From Acidaminococcaceae bacterium (GTDB lineage Bacteria > Bacillota > Negativicutes > Acidaminococcales > Acidaminococcaceae): a stretch of DNA of 47,452 nt. The stretch is taken from NCBI GenBank assembly GCA_017554485.1, contig JAFZIG010000168.1, positions 1 to 47,452 on the forward strand. The letters are read 5' to 3'. The position numbers were made by a program, and so were the translations under genes. Under the pieces are notes generated by a model. The model was not told the origin of the DNA. It was given only the letters and a program-made list of their open reading frames with translations, and did no database searches. Below, piece after piece: positions 32,210-40,827 of the stretch (position 1 is the stretch's first letter; each line of letters begins with the position of its first letter).

Positions 32210-33475
32210 TTAGAAACGAACCTGCAACTCGGTCCACAGGGTACGGACTTTATTATCGTTATCTTTGCCCTTCAGGTCATAGTATTCAATACCAGCCATC
32301 ATGCCCTTTGCCACGGTGTAGTAAGCGGCTACTTTGTAACCCTTGAAGCCGTTAGCAACAGGCATGGTTCCATTCATGGTATGAGATACATAGGTAGCGC
32401 GGCCCTGATCGTAGTATTTAGCTTCCAGGCCCCAGCTGCCAGCCTTTTTGAAGTTGGCGCCCTTGTACCCAACAGTTGCAACAAAGCCACTGTCTTTCAA
32501 CTTTTCGCCAGTAGCTACGTAAATTAAATCAGTGCTGGCTTTCAGATAAACCGCATCTAAAGTGAAATCACCTAATTTTGCAGTTAAACCAACATCAAAG
32601 ATTCCGTCATCTGCATCTGCTACATCTTTGTCATTAAACTTGTCATACCCAGCATACAGTTTTACGTTTTTGCCCAACTGACCAGCTGCGTTTACACCCC
32701 ATACATAACCACGGCCACCACCAACAATCGAATCGCCGTAAGCATTAGTACCCATCGGGGCAGTACCATTAGAACCTCTTCTCCAGTTGATAGTAGCAGT
32801 CTTTGCATAGTAGCCTTCTAATTTAATCTTATCGCCATAAGCAACTTTGATACCGTCAACACGGTTATCATAAATGTCGCCGTTCGGGGTACGGGTCAGG
32901 TTCCAACGGCCAGCCATAACTTTGGTGCCGCCCAGACGACCATCCAAGTATGCACGCTGGGTGGTGGTGCCTTCGTCACCAGTGTAGGTGCTCTTGTCGC
33001 TTCTGTTTTCCAGCATGGTTACATAGTTCCAGGTATCGTTTACTTTGCCGGTAAACAGCAGACGGGTACGCAGCTGGTGTGTGCTATCGTTAGGACGACC
33101 GTTGTTCCTTCTAATGCTGGCATAATTCCAACGAATCTGGCCGGTAATCTTTACGTTGTCAGCTTTCTTTTCCAGAGCTGCTACGCGAACGCCCAGAGCA
33201 TCCAGTTCATCTGCAAATTCAGCAGCCAGTTTGTCAACGTTAGCGCCTTTGGCCATCGCTTTTGCTACGATCTGAGCCATTTCATAACGGGTCATCAGAC
33301 GGTCGCCGCGGAAGGTGTCGTCGCCATAGCCTTCGATTACGCCGGCAGCAGCTAATTTGCTGATGCTGTCATATGCCCAGTGGCCAGCCGGTACATCGGA
33401 GAACGGATTTGCGGCATAAGCAGAAGCAGTTACGCCCAGTGCCATTGCCATTGCCAGTACTAAAGATTTTTTCAT
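32210..33475 (-). CDS. ompM: OmpM-type outer-membrane porin with SLH domain (copy 1)
   Basis: A 421-residue outer-membrane protein. A signal peptide (1-21, ...AYA) precedes an SLH domain (about 23-80, NPFSDVPAGHWAYDSISKLA ... YEMAQIVAKAMAKG). A short coiled coil (VDKLAAEFADELDALGVRVAALEKK) follows, then a C-terminal 16-strand-like barrel ending LWTELQVRF with terminal Phe. In Negativicutes the SLH domain binds polyamine-modified peptidoglycan and tethers the outer membrane, while the barrel forms the main diffusion pore. AGGAGG lies just before the ATG. The first 71 residues are identical to the neighbouring copy, while the barrels differ strongly. It has its own promoter and terminator, so expression is likely high and separate. 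Confidence 0.92.
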   Translation of the reverse strand: MKKSLVLAMAMALGVTASAYAANPFSDVPAGHWAYDSISKLAAAGVIEGYGDDTFRGDRLMTRYEMAQIVAKAMAKGANVDKLAAEFADELDALGVRVAALEKKADNVKITGQIRWNYASIRRNNGRPNDSTHQLRTRLLFTGKVNDTWNYVTMLENRSDKSTYTGDEGTTTQRAYLDGRLGGTKVMAGRWNLTRTPNGDIYDNRVDGIKVAYGDKIKLEGYYAKTATINWRRGSNGTAPMGTNAYGDSIVGGGRGYVWGVNAAGQLGKNVKLYAGYDKFNDKDVADADDGIFDVGLTAKLGDFTLDAVYLKASTDLIYVATGEKLKDSGFVATVGYKGANFKKAGSWGLEAKYYDQGRATYVSHTMNGTMPVANGFKGYKVAAYYTVAKGMMAGIEYYDLKGKDNDNKVRTLWTELQVRF

Positions 33476-33653
33476 TGCGTTTTCCTCCTTTTAGAAAAAC
33501 AAATTTGTATTTATTACAAAACGCTTTTCCAAATCGGACTCCTCACGCATATCCCGCTCGAGTGACCATGTTTCCTCTGCTTCGTATGTGATTCGTCTGT
33601 TTCGGAACTGCGCCTGTAACCGATAATAATAAAACTTAACATAACCCTGCTAT
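33476..33653 (-). promoter_or_regulatory. Long 5' leader of OmpM copy 1
   Basis: About 170 bases separate the predicted start (near 33647) from the ATG. Several blocks match the leader of copy 2: GCAGAGGAAACA, CACTCGAGCGG, GGAAAAGCGT and TTGTAAT. There is no conserved ORF in the blocks, so the constraint is likely on RNA. Confidence 0.6.
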
Positions 33654-33682
33654 ATTGTATCAGGCTATTATGTCTTTGTCAA
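33654..33682 (-). promoter_or_regulatory. Promoter of OmpM copy 1
   Basis: TTGACA (33682-33677), 17 bases, TACAAT (33659-33654) preceded by TGA. One mismatch from sigma-A consensus, with an extended -10. A strong promoter, suiting an abundant porin. Confidence 0.85.
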
Positions 33683-33712
33683 GTACTTCTGTAACGCTGC
33701 AGTCTGTTCGTC

Positions 33713-34951
33713 TTAGAAGAAAATATTGAATTCAGACCACAGAACTCTGGCTTTCTCGGCTCCTACGTCAATAGCGGAATCCATCGGCTTGGTTTCATAG
33801 TAGGTAATACCCAAAACCATGTTCTTGGCAACAGTCACGTCACCGCCAAAGGACCAGCCTTTGAAGCCAGAATTGTAGTCTGTGTAACCATCAATAGTAT
33901 GCTGCAGGTATGTACCATGACCCTGATGATAGTAATTGGCAGCCAGTCCCCAAGTGCCTGGTTCAGAAGCTTCAGCGCCTTTATAGGACAGGCCTACTAC
34001 CCAGCCTTTATCATCAATATTGCCGATAGCAGTGTTGCTCCGATTCCCCTTCAGGTACATTCCATCCAGACTGAAGTCTTTACCTAACTTAAAGTTTAAA
34101 CCGGCATACCAGATACCAAGATTGCTGCTGTTCAGCAATGCCGCTTTACCAACAGGACCCAAGTCAGTCCCGAAATAGCCGATTTTACCATTTACAACAC
34201 CATCTGTGTTTGTGCCAGCTTCCACATTCCAGGATTTCTTAAAGGAATTGGGCACGTTATCATTCATATCTGTCAGTTTAGCAATGGAACCGCTTACGTA
34301 CCACTTGTCACCATAAGAAAGCTTAATCAGATCCTGCTCGCCATCATAGATATAACCATCCGCGATCACATCATCGTCCCGGCCAGCGGTTACATTGACG
34401 CCGCCCAGACGGCCTTCTAATTTGGCAATGTTAACATCGGTTTCTTCATTGCCAACATAATCATGAGTCCACTGTTGGTTCTGAATACGGGCTACATAAT
34501 TCCAGTTGTCATTTACTTTCCCGGTCAGGTAAACGCGGGTACGGATACCATGTTCACGTTTTCCCCTTTGAGTACGCGCTTCTCTGCCATATTTAGCAAA
34601 ATGGAAACGTGCTTCCCCGGTAACTCTCACGTTATCGGATTTCTTTTCCAGAGCCGCTACGCGTACGTTCAGCTTGTCCAGTTCGTCCGCGAATTCCGCA
34701 GCCAGTTTGTCCACGTTGGCACCTTTGGCCATGGCCCTTGCAACGATTTGGGCCATTTCATAACGGGTCATCAGGCGGTCGCCACGGAAGGTATCATCGC
34801 CATAGCCTTCGATAACGCCGGCAGCCGCCAGTTTGCTGATGCTGTCATAAGCCCAGTGGCCGGCCGGTACATCGGAGAAGGGGTTGGCAGCATAGGCGGA
34901 GGCAGTTACGCCCAACGCCATAGCCATTGCCAGTACTAAAGATTTTTTCAT
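33713..34951 (-). CDS. ompM: OmpM-type outer-membrane porin with SLH domain (copy 2)
   Basis: A 412-residue paralog of the adjacent porin. The signal peptide and SLH domain (residues 1-71) are identical in amino acids to copy 1, but synonymous base changes are present. The coiled coil is nearly identical. From about residue 105 onward the barrel is different (GEARFHFAKYGREARTQRGKREHG), ending LWSEFNIFF. Role as for copy 1: porin and envelope tether. The different barrel suggests altered pore or surface loops. GGGAGG precedes the ATG. No clear terminator lies between it and the promoter of copy 1, so read-through is possible. Confidence 0.92.
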   Translation of the reverse strand: MKKSLVLAMAMALGVTASAYAANPFSDVPAGHWAYDSISKLAAAGVIEGYGDDTFRGDRLMTRYEMAQIVARAMAKGANVDKLAAEFADELDKLNVRVAALEKKSDNVRVTGEARFHFAKYGREARTQRGKREHGIRTRVYLTGKVNDNWNYVARIQNQQWTHDYVGNEETDVNIAKLEGRLGGVNVTAGRDDDVIADGYIYDGEQDLIKLSYGDKWYVSGSIAKLTDMNDNVPNSFKKSWNVEAGTNTDGVVNGKIGYFGTDLGPVGKAALLNSSNLGIWYAGLNFKLGKDFSLDGMYLKGNRSNTAIGNIDDKGWVVGLSYKGAEASEPGTWGLAANYYHQGHGTYLQHTIDGYTDYNSGFKGWSFGGDVTVAKNMVLGITYYETKPMDSAIDVGAEKARVLWSEFNIFF

Positions 34952-35137
34952 TGTGTTTGCCTCCCTTTAAAAAAAATGTAATTGATTACAACACGCTTTT
35001 CCTTAAAGGACAGCCTGCACACATCCGCTCGAGTGGCCGTGTTTCCTCTGCAAACGTGCATTCTTCCTGTCTGGAGCTGCGTCTGTAACCTAACTGAGAA
35101 TATGCAAAAGGATACAGTGCAACATATTCCTTTTTAA
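34952..35137 (-). promoter_or_regulatory. Long 5' leader of OmpM copy 2
   Basis: About 180 bases, sharing the blocks listed for copy 1 in the same order, including CACTCGAGCGG and GGAAAAGCGT near the ribosome site. Between blocks the sequence differs, as expected if selection acts on the motifs. Confidence 0.6.
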
Positions 35138-35166
35138 AATATATCACTGCTAATCTGCATTGTCAA
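35138..35166 (-). promoter_or_regulatory. Promoter of OmpM copy 2
   Basis: TTGACA (35166-35161), 17 bases, TATATT (35143-35138) with TGA in front. Same architecture as the copy 1 promoter. Confidence 0.85.
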
Positions 35167-35278
35167 GCATTATTCTTACAGGCTTCTGTGATTTACGCGG
35201 GTTGCGCGTCTATTCAGTTTTATAAGTGCAGGTAAATCCGGTTTCAGCGTATTAATCTTTCATATTGTCAGGTTTATA

Positions 35279-36499
35279 TCATTGCTGCTGCGAAGTATAC
35301 GCTTCCAGTTTCTGTCGCATGGTCATTTTGGTTTCCGTCGTGGCAACGCTGTCTTTACTATTTTTCTTTTTGTTTTCTGCTGCTTTTTCACTTACCGTAC
35401 TGCTGCTGCTTAAAATATCCTTTAGGTTACTTTCAAGGGTGCCAGCTTCTGCTACGCCGTCCAGGCTCATAATCGGCTGCTCCCCAACCAGTAATATATT
35501 GCTGCTGTTGGTCCACACTGCGTCCCGCTGCCTTCCGTCGTGGAATACCGCGGCCAGGTTTCCGGCTATCAGGAAGGCTTGCTCCTGGGGACTCATGTTC
35601 GTAGTTTTGGCCGGTGTATAGAAAGGTTTCCCCGCCACGGTGATCATCCCGGTTTCTTCATTCACCTTAACCTGATTGCGGCTCCACTCCGTGATTTTTT
35701 TGTTGTAATTGTTGCGGCGGCTTACACTGGTAGGATGGTCGTTGAACAGTTCGGCGAAACCACTGGACTTGCTGCCGTTCTGTTCCAGGATGTGCTGCCA
35801 CAAAGCCGCGCCAGCGCCCACATTGTAACCGGCAGATACGGCGTAGTCAAAGGCCAGCTTGTCCGCCTGGGTCTCCATGGGTTTGGTCACCCACTTGGCC
35901 GTGCCGATGGTAGTGACTAATGCCGCGCCGATGTCAGAAGCCGTATTCTGGTTCTGGCTGGCATACAGGGCAGCCAGGATGGACAGGGGCAGCGCCCGTT
36001 TCACCCCGGCTGCAGGGTGGTTCTTCTGGCCGTGACCCATTTCATGGGCGATGACAAAGGCCAGTTCGTCTTCATTATAATTCAACTTGGTAAACGCGCC
36101 GATATTCACGCTCATGTTATGGCCCAGGGTACAGAATGCGTTAAAGGATTTGTCGTTGTTGACAAAATAATTGTAAGGCTTCTTTACAATGGAATCATCG
36201 GTCAGCGCCACTGCGTCGGAAAGCCGGGTCATAATGCGTCCCAGCATGGCGTTGGCCGTGGGGTCGGTGTTGATACCGTACTTGTCCTTGATCTGGCCCA
36301 TGTATTCGTCCCGGCCCTTATTATCCAGATAGCTGACCTGTTTGTTGAGGTAAGCGTACTCTGCCCCCACCTGGAACAAAGCCAGGCCGGCAGAGAGCCA
36401 GTCCCAGGCAAAGGCCTGTTTCGGCATGACGGTGCCTGCGGTTAATGACAGGCAAAGTGCAGCAGAAGCTGCGGTACGGATAACAACAGATTTTTTCAT
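35279..36499 (-). CDS. Exported M48-family metalloprotease
   Basis: A 406-residue zinc metalloprotease. The start at ATG 36499 (MKKSVVIRTAASAALCLSLT) gives a clear signal peptide and has GGGAGG 8 bases upstream; the frame is open 31 codons further. The zinc motif HEMGH is at 152-156, and the third ligand is Glu209 in METQADKLAFDYA. A non-catalytic C-terminal region follows (about 285-406), ending in a Ser/Lys-rich tail. Periplasmic relatives (BepA/YfgC, LoiP) do quality control of outer-membrane proteins. The position next to two porin genes fits that role, but this is inference from context. Confidence 0.88.
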   Translation of the reverse strand: MKKSVVIRTAASAALCLSLTAGTVMPKQAFAWDWLSAGLALFQVGAEYAYLNKQVSYLDNKGRDEYMGQIKDKYGINTDPTANAMLGRIMTRLSDAVALTDDSIVKKPYNYFVNNDKSFNAFCTLGHNMSVNIGAFTKLNYNEDELAFVIAHEMGHGQKNHPAAGVKRALPLSILAALYASQNQNTASDIGAALVTTIGTAKWVTKPMETQADKLAFDYAVSAGYNVGAGAALWQHILEQNGSKSSGFAELFNDHPTSVSRRNNYNKKITEWSRNQVKVNEETGMITVAGKPFYTPAKTTNMSPQEQAFLIAGNLAAVFHDGRQRDAVWTNSSNILLVGEQPIMSLDGVAEAGTLESNLKDILSSSSTVSEKAAENKKKNSKDSVATTETKMTMRQKLEAYTSQQQ

Positions 36500-36548
36500 A
36501 AGCATGACCTCCCATATAACAAGATTCCAAAACGGAGAGCACTGTGAG

Positions 36549-36587
36549 AAAATGCCATAAGAAGCCCGGAAGGGTTCCACTATGGCA
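36549..36587 (-). terminator. Terminator after cvfB
   Basis: TGCCATA (36587-36581) pairs with TATGGCA (36559-36553), enclosing a second stem GAACCC/GGG-TTC around TTCC, then TTTT. It lies 13 bases after the cvfB stop and ends the nadD-to-cvfB unit. Confidence 0.7.
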
Positions 36588-36599
36588 CGCATATAATTC

Positions 36600-37469
36600 C
36601 TATTTCAATATTGTCCAGCCATCCTCCTGATACACTTTGCCTTCTTTCATCAGACGGCCCAGAGCCCGCTTGAACGCAGCTTTGGAAATGCCGAATTTGG
36701 CTTTAATGATTTCTGCAGGCGTATCATCGCAGTAGGGCATCCGCCCGTTCCGGGACTGCAATGTATTCAGCAGTGTCTGTGCGTCGTCCACCATAGCGTT
36801 TTCCTTCTGCTTGCGCAGAGACACGTCCACGTGACCGTCTTCCCGGATAAAGGTGATGCGGGCCGTAACCTGCTCCCCATAGGCGAGATAACGTTTCGGA
36901 TCCGTTTCGCTCCGGTGCAGGAAGGCAATGTGCCGGTCATTGGTAAAAAGGAAGAATCCTTCTTTAGTGATATTGTAAATCGTCCCGGTAATGGTATCGC
37001 CCACTTTGGCCTCTTCCCCAATGGGTTTCGCTGCCCTGGCCAAATCCTTGTCCACCTTCATGGTCACGGCAGGGCGACCGCTCTTGTCCCGGTACAGTTT
37101 GATCCAGATTTTCTGGTTGGGGTTCACCCGCCCTAGCATTTCCGTGTAAGGAAGGAACACGCCCCGCTCCCCGCCGATGTCTACGAAACCGCCGTCCCGG
37201 GTCACGCTGATGACTTTCGCGTAACCCAGCTGCCCTTCTTTCATCTTGGGCAGCTTCATGCTGGCGGTGAGTCGCTTATGGGGATCCAGATACAGGTACA
37301 CTTTTACCTCGTCCCCGGCCTGCACCGGTGTCAGCTGCTGCTGTTTATGCAGCAGGATGTCATCCGAGGTGTTGCCGGTGCCCGCGTCCAGAAAGGCGCC
37401 CATATCGGAAATCCGGGACACCTTCAGGGTCACTACGTCTCCGGCTTTGTACTGCAGCTTATTCTCCAT
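36600..37469 (-). CDS. cvfB: CvfB-type S1 domain RNA-binding protein
   Basis: A 289-residue protein with tandem S1-like domains (about 1-65, 70-135, 145-215: GDVVTLKVSRISDMGAFLDAG; GYAKVISVTRDGGFVDIG; GDTITGTIYNITKEGFFLF). A C-terminal winged-helix follows (about 225-289). This is the architecture of Staphylococcus CvfB and Streptococcus relatives, RNA-binding proteins affecting virulence gene expression. The ATG at 37469 (MENKLQYKAGD) has GGGGAG 5 bases upstream and overlaps the end of rsfS by 11 bases. Last gene of its unit. Confidence 0.9.
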   Translation of the reverse strand: MENKLQYKAGDVVTLKVSRISDMGAFLDAGTGNTSDDILLHKQQQLTPVQAGDEVKVYLYLDPHKRLTASMKLPKMKEGQLGYAKVISVTRDGGFVDIGGERGVFLPYTEMLGRVNPNQKIWIKLYRDKSGRPAVTMKVDKDLARAAKPIGEEAKVGDTITGTIYNITKEGFFLFTNDRHIAFLHRSETDPKRYLAYGEQVTARITFIREDGHVDVSLRKQKENAMVDDAQTLLNTLQSRNGRMPYCDDTPAEIIKAKFGISKAAFKRALGRLMKEGKVYQEDGWTILK

Positions 37470-37824
37470 CACCGCTCCCCTTGAACTCTTCACTGGGCGC
37501 GTCGGCCCACAGCTGTTCCAGATTATAGAAATCCCGTTCCTCTTCCAGGAACACATGCGCCACCGCGTCGCCAAAATCCATCAAAATCCAGCGACCGCCA
37601 TTGTAACCTTCCTTGTGGCGGCAAAAGACTTCTTCTTCCGCCAGCTTGTCTTCAATGGCATCGGCAATGGCCCGCACCAGCGTGGTATTGGTGGCGCTGG
37701 CGATCACAAAATAATCTGTCATGTAGGAAATGCCTTCCATGTTTAACAGCAATATATCTTTGCCTTTTTTATCGTCTGCAATGGTCGCGATCTTTCCTGC
37801 TAACTCTCTCGGCTGCATGGTCAT
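37459..37824 (-). CDS. rsfS: Ribosomal silencing factor RsfS
   Basis: A 121-residue protein that binds ribosomal protein uL14 and blocks subunit joining under nutrient limitation. Family motifs MTDYFVIASATNTTLVRAIAD and GGRWILMDFGDAVAHVFLEEER are intact. GGAGG lies 10 bases before the first ATG; a second ATG two codons later is possible. It lies 62 bases after the LCP gene, in the usual order nadD-yqeK-LCP-rsfS. Confidence 0.95.
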   Translation of the reverse strand: MTMQPRELAGKIATIADDKKGKDILLLNMEGISYMTDYFVIASATNTTLVRAIADAIEDKLAEEEVFCRHKEGYNGGRWILMDFGDAVAHVFLEEERDFYNLEQLWADAPSEEFKGSGDGE

Positions 37825-37886
37825 ACAGTCTATACCTCCGCTTTCTTTCCATTCATGTATTTTGATTATGTTGTCATGAACCCTGC

Positions 37887-39263
37887 TCAGTTTTTCGGTG
37901 CCACCTGGGGCTTATTGCTGATCACCGGTTTGCGGATCACCGGGGGCGCGTTTTTCTTGGGTGCCGGTTTGAGCACGTTCGTAGACGAAGACGTTGGTGC
38001 GCTGGATACTGAGGATGAAGTTTTAGGCGCGCCGGACGCTGCTGATGAAGAACTGGTCGAACCACCTGGCTTCGGCTGTACCGTTGCTTTCTTTTCCGGT
38101 TCGGATTTGCGAACTGTAGACGCCTTCTTCTTGTTCTCGAACGATGACCTTCTGGCAGCAGCCGCGGCGGCACTGCGCCGGGAGTCGCTGTTGCTCCCTT
38201 CGCCCAGCTCGTCCACGCCCTGTACCGGATCGTCGGCATTGGAGTCCGGTTTCACCGTCATAAAGGGAATGTCCACCTCTGCCAGCGACTTTTCAATATC
38301 AGCCCGGTTGGCCCTCCAGTAGCTGATGCCGCTGGTGGGGGAATCATAAAAGTTGCCGTACAGCATGCCGGAACGGATGTGATTATCCGAAAGGATCTTG
38401 AAGCTGCGGGCCGCCTTCAGCATGGTGACCGTATCCATATCTGTTTCGATATATTCTTTGGCTGTGGCAAGAATCTTGGGTATCTTGGTTATATTTTCAA
38501 TAGAAAACATCTGCAGCCCCAGGGCTTTCAGGAACTTCTGCTGCCGCTGCACCCGGCCGATGTCCCCCAGCTCGTCAGAGCGGAAGCGCACATACTGCCC
38601 GCTCTTTTCCCCGTCCAAATGCTGGTACCCGTGCTTGATATCGATCTTCAGGTTAGCATAAGGGTCTTCGTAATGCATGTCTTTATCCACATACAGGTCC
38701 ACGCCGCCGATCAGGTTGATGATTTCAATAAAGCCCTTCCAGTTGGCCAGGGCATAGTAATGGATGGGAATGCGCAGCAGGTTGGCCACCATCTGCTTGG
38801 CCATGGTCACCCCGCCATAAGTATAAGCGGAATTGATTTTCTCATATTGGGTGTGGCCCGGCAGGAGGACCATGGTATCCCGGGGAAGAGAAAGCATCGA
38901 TATTTTGCCCTGGCCGGGGTCGAAGCTGGCCACAATCATGGCGTCGGTGCGCTTGGGCTCACTGTCGTCCGCTTCGCTGTCGCCGTCGTCAATTCCCAGT
39001 AGCAGCACATTGATCCGCTGGTTCAGTTTTTCATCTTTTTCTATTTCCGGGTCTGCTGCCACAACCTTCTTCTCCGGCGCGTGGATGATATTGGTGTAAA
39101 CCCACACCGAACCCCAGAAGACCGAGGTCAACAGCACCGCCAGTACAACCAGCAGCACAAACAGCCGTCCCCAGCGCAGCCTGCGCCGTTTGGGACGGTG
39201 ATAATGCCTGCCGTCATTTTCATGTTGGCCGTTTTGGTTACCGTTTCTTTTTTCCGAATCCAT
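37887..39263 (-). CDS. LytR-CpsA-Psr (LCP) family glycopolymer transferase
   Basis: A 458-residue membrane-anchored protein. A basic cytoplasmic N-terminus and one membrane helix (about 34-56) precede the LCP domain (about 85-250). The LCP signatures RTDAMIVASFDP, LSLPRDTMV, KINSAYTYGG and RFRSDELGDIGRVQRQQ include the Asp/Arg residues that bind polyprenyl-phosphate. LCP enzymes ligate glycopolymers to peptidoglycan. The last 110 residues are low-complexity, rich in Ser, Ala, Lys and Pro, with an Ala run and PAPKKNAPPVIRKPV, probably a wall-spanning tail. In a diderm lacking typical teichoic acids the transferred polymer is uncertain. Confidence 0.92.
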   Translation of the reverse strand: MDSEKRNGNQNGQHENDGRHYHRPKRRRLRWGRLFVLLVVLAVLLTSVFWGSVWVYTNIIHAPEKKVVAADPEIEKDEKLNQRINVLLLGIDDGDSEADDSEPKRTDAMIVASFDPGQGKISMLSLPRDTMVLLPGHTQYEKINSAYTYGGVTMAKQMVANLLRIPIHYYALANWKGFIEIINLIGGVDLYVDKDMHYEDPYANLKIDIKHGYQHLDGEKSGQYVRFRSDELGDIGRVQRQQKFLKALGLQMFSIENITKIPKILATAKEYIETDMDTVTMLKAARSFKILSDNHIRSGMLYGNFYDSPTSGISYWRANRADIEKSLAEVDIPFMTVKPDSNADDPVQGVDELGEGSNSDSRRSAAAAAARRSSFENKKKASTVRKSEPEKKATVQPKPGGSTSSSSAASGAPKTSSSVSSAPTSSSTNVLKPAPKKNAPPVIRKPVISNKPQVAPKN

Positions 39264-39350
39264 TTATATCCTCTTTTGTTTAGGTTTCAGTTACTATTCC
39301 ACCTTGGAAGCACTGCAATGCTGTGCCGCTCACGTTTAGAAACACACGCG

Positions 39351-39998
39351 TCAGTTTTTCTTTTTGTTCTTTTCACTTTTATTTTGCTCATTATGCGCCA
39401 TCAGGTATTTCGCTGCCAGCTGGTTGTATCCCGCAATGGCGTCCGGGTGGATCAACAGACCGTCCTCCAGCAGGTAACGGATGGTGTTGTCATAAGACAG
39501 GAGCATGCCCCGGTCAAGATCCTGCCACGAAGCCTCCCGGATATCTTCTACCCCTGCAAAGTCACGGCCCGGTTCGATCAGGTCTGCCAGAAACACAATC
39601 TTTGCAGTTTCCGTCATGTCAGCCGTCCCCGTGGAATGATAACGGATCGCATCCAGAACTTCCCTATCGTCCGGGCTTACGCCATATTTATGGACCGCAT
39701 AATATACGCCTAACTTGGCGTGCAGCAAAATGGGCTGGGCTTTTTCCACTGCGTCAACTGCAATCCCCAGTTCTTCTGCCTTTGCTGCGCTAGCCTCCTT
39801 GGAAACCTGGCGTCCGCAGTCGTGGAGCAAAGCCGCCAAAGCCACCTTTTGTTCCTCTGCATGATAATGCTTTGCCATCTGTAGTGCCGTTTCGTATACG
39901 CGCAGGGAATGTTCGTAGCGCTTAGGTTTCAGGCTCTGCTGCAGCAGAGCGCGCATTTCTTCTATTGTCATTACAGGTTTGTTTCCTCTTTTTTCCAT
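39351..39998 (-). CDS. yqeK: HD-domain diadenosine tetraphosphate hydrolase YqeK
   Basis: A 215-residue HD-superfamily enzyme cleaving Ap4A symmetrically to two ADP. The metal motif is HSLRVYETALQMAKHY ... AALLHDCGRQ, followed by HAKLGVYYA and AIRYHSTG. The usual family start is MTIEEMRALLQQSLKPKRYEHS, nine codons downstream at 39971. Neither start has an ideal Shine-Dalgarno, so I give the longer one. The Lys-rich C-terminus (NEQNKSEKNKKKN) is a short extra tail. It follows nadD and precedes the LCP gene. Confidence 0.92.
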   Translation of the reverse strand: MEKRGNKPVMTIEEMRALLQQSLKPKRYEHSLRVYETALQMAKHYHAEEQKVALAALLHDCGRQVSKEASAAKAEELGIAVDAVEKAQPILLHAKLGVYYAVHKYGVSPDDREVLDAIRYHSTGTADMTETAKIVFLADLIEPGRDFAGVEDIREASWQDLDRGMLLSYDNTIRYLLEDGLLIHPDAIAGYNQLAAKYLMAHNEQNKSEKNKKKN

Positions 39999-40089
39999 AG
40001 TTTGCTAACAACTTTCATTGTTTCATTTTGCACGTCGGCAGGCTGTACTGAACAAATGGAAGATGCAATTATATGTTTGTCCCCGCAGG

Positions 40090-40707
40090 TTACTTTTCCT
40101 GCTGATACAGTCCATTCTCATAAATGTACTGTTCCACTGCCATTGGCACCATGCCCCGGATAGGTTTTCCTTCCCGCAGCCGTTTCCGAATTTCTGTGGA
40201 AGAAATGGCTGTTTCCGGCACTTCCGCGTGGATGATCTTTTCTGCGGTCCAGGAACCGTAGGCTTTGGTGAGTCTTGCTACTCCTTCCTCCCCTTCATAG
40301 CCGGGCCGTTCGGCCGCTACAAAATGCACCAGCCGCAGCAGGTCCTGTACCCTGTACCAGGTGAACAGTTGGGTTAGGGAATCTTCCCCAATGATAAGAT
40401 AAATCTCCGCGTCCGGCCACAGTTCCTGCATAAAATTTACGGTATCGTAGGTATAGGATATGCCGCCCCGGTCAAATTCCAGGCTGCTGACCACAAAGTC
40501 TGCATAGTTTTGTACGGCCAGTTTCACCATGGCCAGCCGATCCTGCCAAGACGCAAAGTCCGACCGGGTCTGCTTATGGGGAGGTATGTAAGCTGGCAAA
40601 AACACCACTTTGTCAAATTTCAACTGCCGCTGCACCGCATGGGTCATGCGTAAATGCCCTATATGGATCGGGTCAAAGGTTCCCCCCATGATCGCCAGCC
40701 GTTCCAT
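40090..40707 (-). CDS. nadD: Nicotinate-nucleotide adenylyltransferase
   Basis: Adenylates nicotinate mononucleotide to NaAD in NAD synthesis. The 205-residue protein has GGTFDPIHIGHL with the HxGH catalytic site, the YIPPHK motif, IIGEDSL and the C-terminal ISSTEIRKRL. GGGAGG precedes the ATG. First gene of the nadD-yqeK-LCP-rsfS-cvfB unit, behind a clear promoter. Confidence 0.96.
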   Translation of the reverse strand: MERLAIMGGTFDPIHIGHLRMTHAVQRQLKFDKVVFLPAYIPPHKQTRSDFASWQDRLAMVKLAVQNYADFVVSSLEFDRGGISYTYDTVNFMQELWPDAEIYLIIGEDSLTQLFTWYRVQDLLRLVHFVAAERPGYEGEEGVARLTKAYGSWTAEKIIHAEVPETAISSTEIRKRLREGKPIRGMVPMAVEQYIYENGLYQQEK

Positions 40708-40738
40708 GACCTTGCCTCCCGTTTATGAATTACATTAT

Positions 40739-40768
40739 ATTATATCAATTCAGCGCTGCGTTTGTAAA
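40739..40768 (-). promoter_or_regulatory. Promoter of the nadD unit
   Basis: TTTACA (40768-40763), 18 bases, TATAAT (40744-40739) with TGA in front. The start near 40732 gives a short leader before nadD. It shows that nadD is not simply read from proBA, as it is in many relatives. Confidence 0.75.
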
Positions 40769-40827
40769 TAAAAGCGGAGGAATTCCCGTAAATTTTACAA
40801 AAGGCAATGGCCCGGTACCGATGCGTT

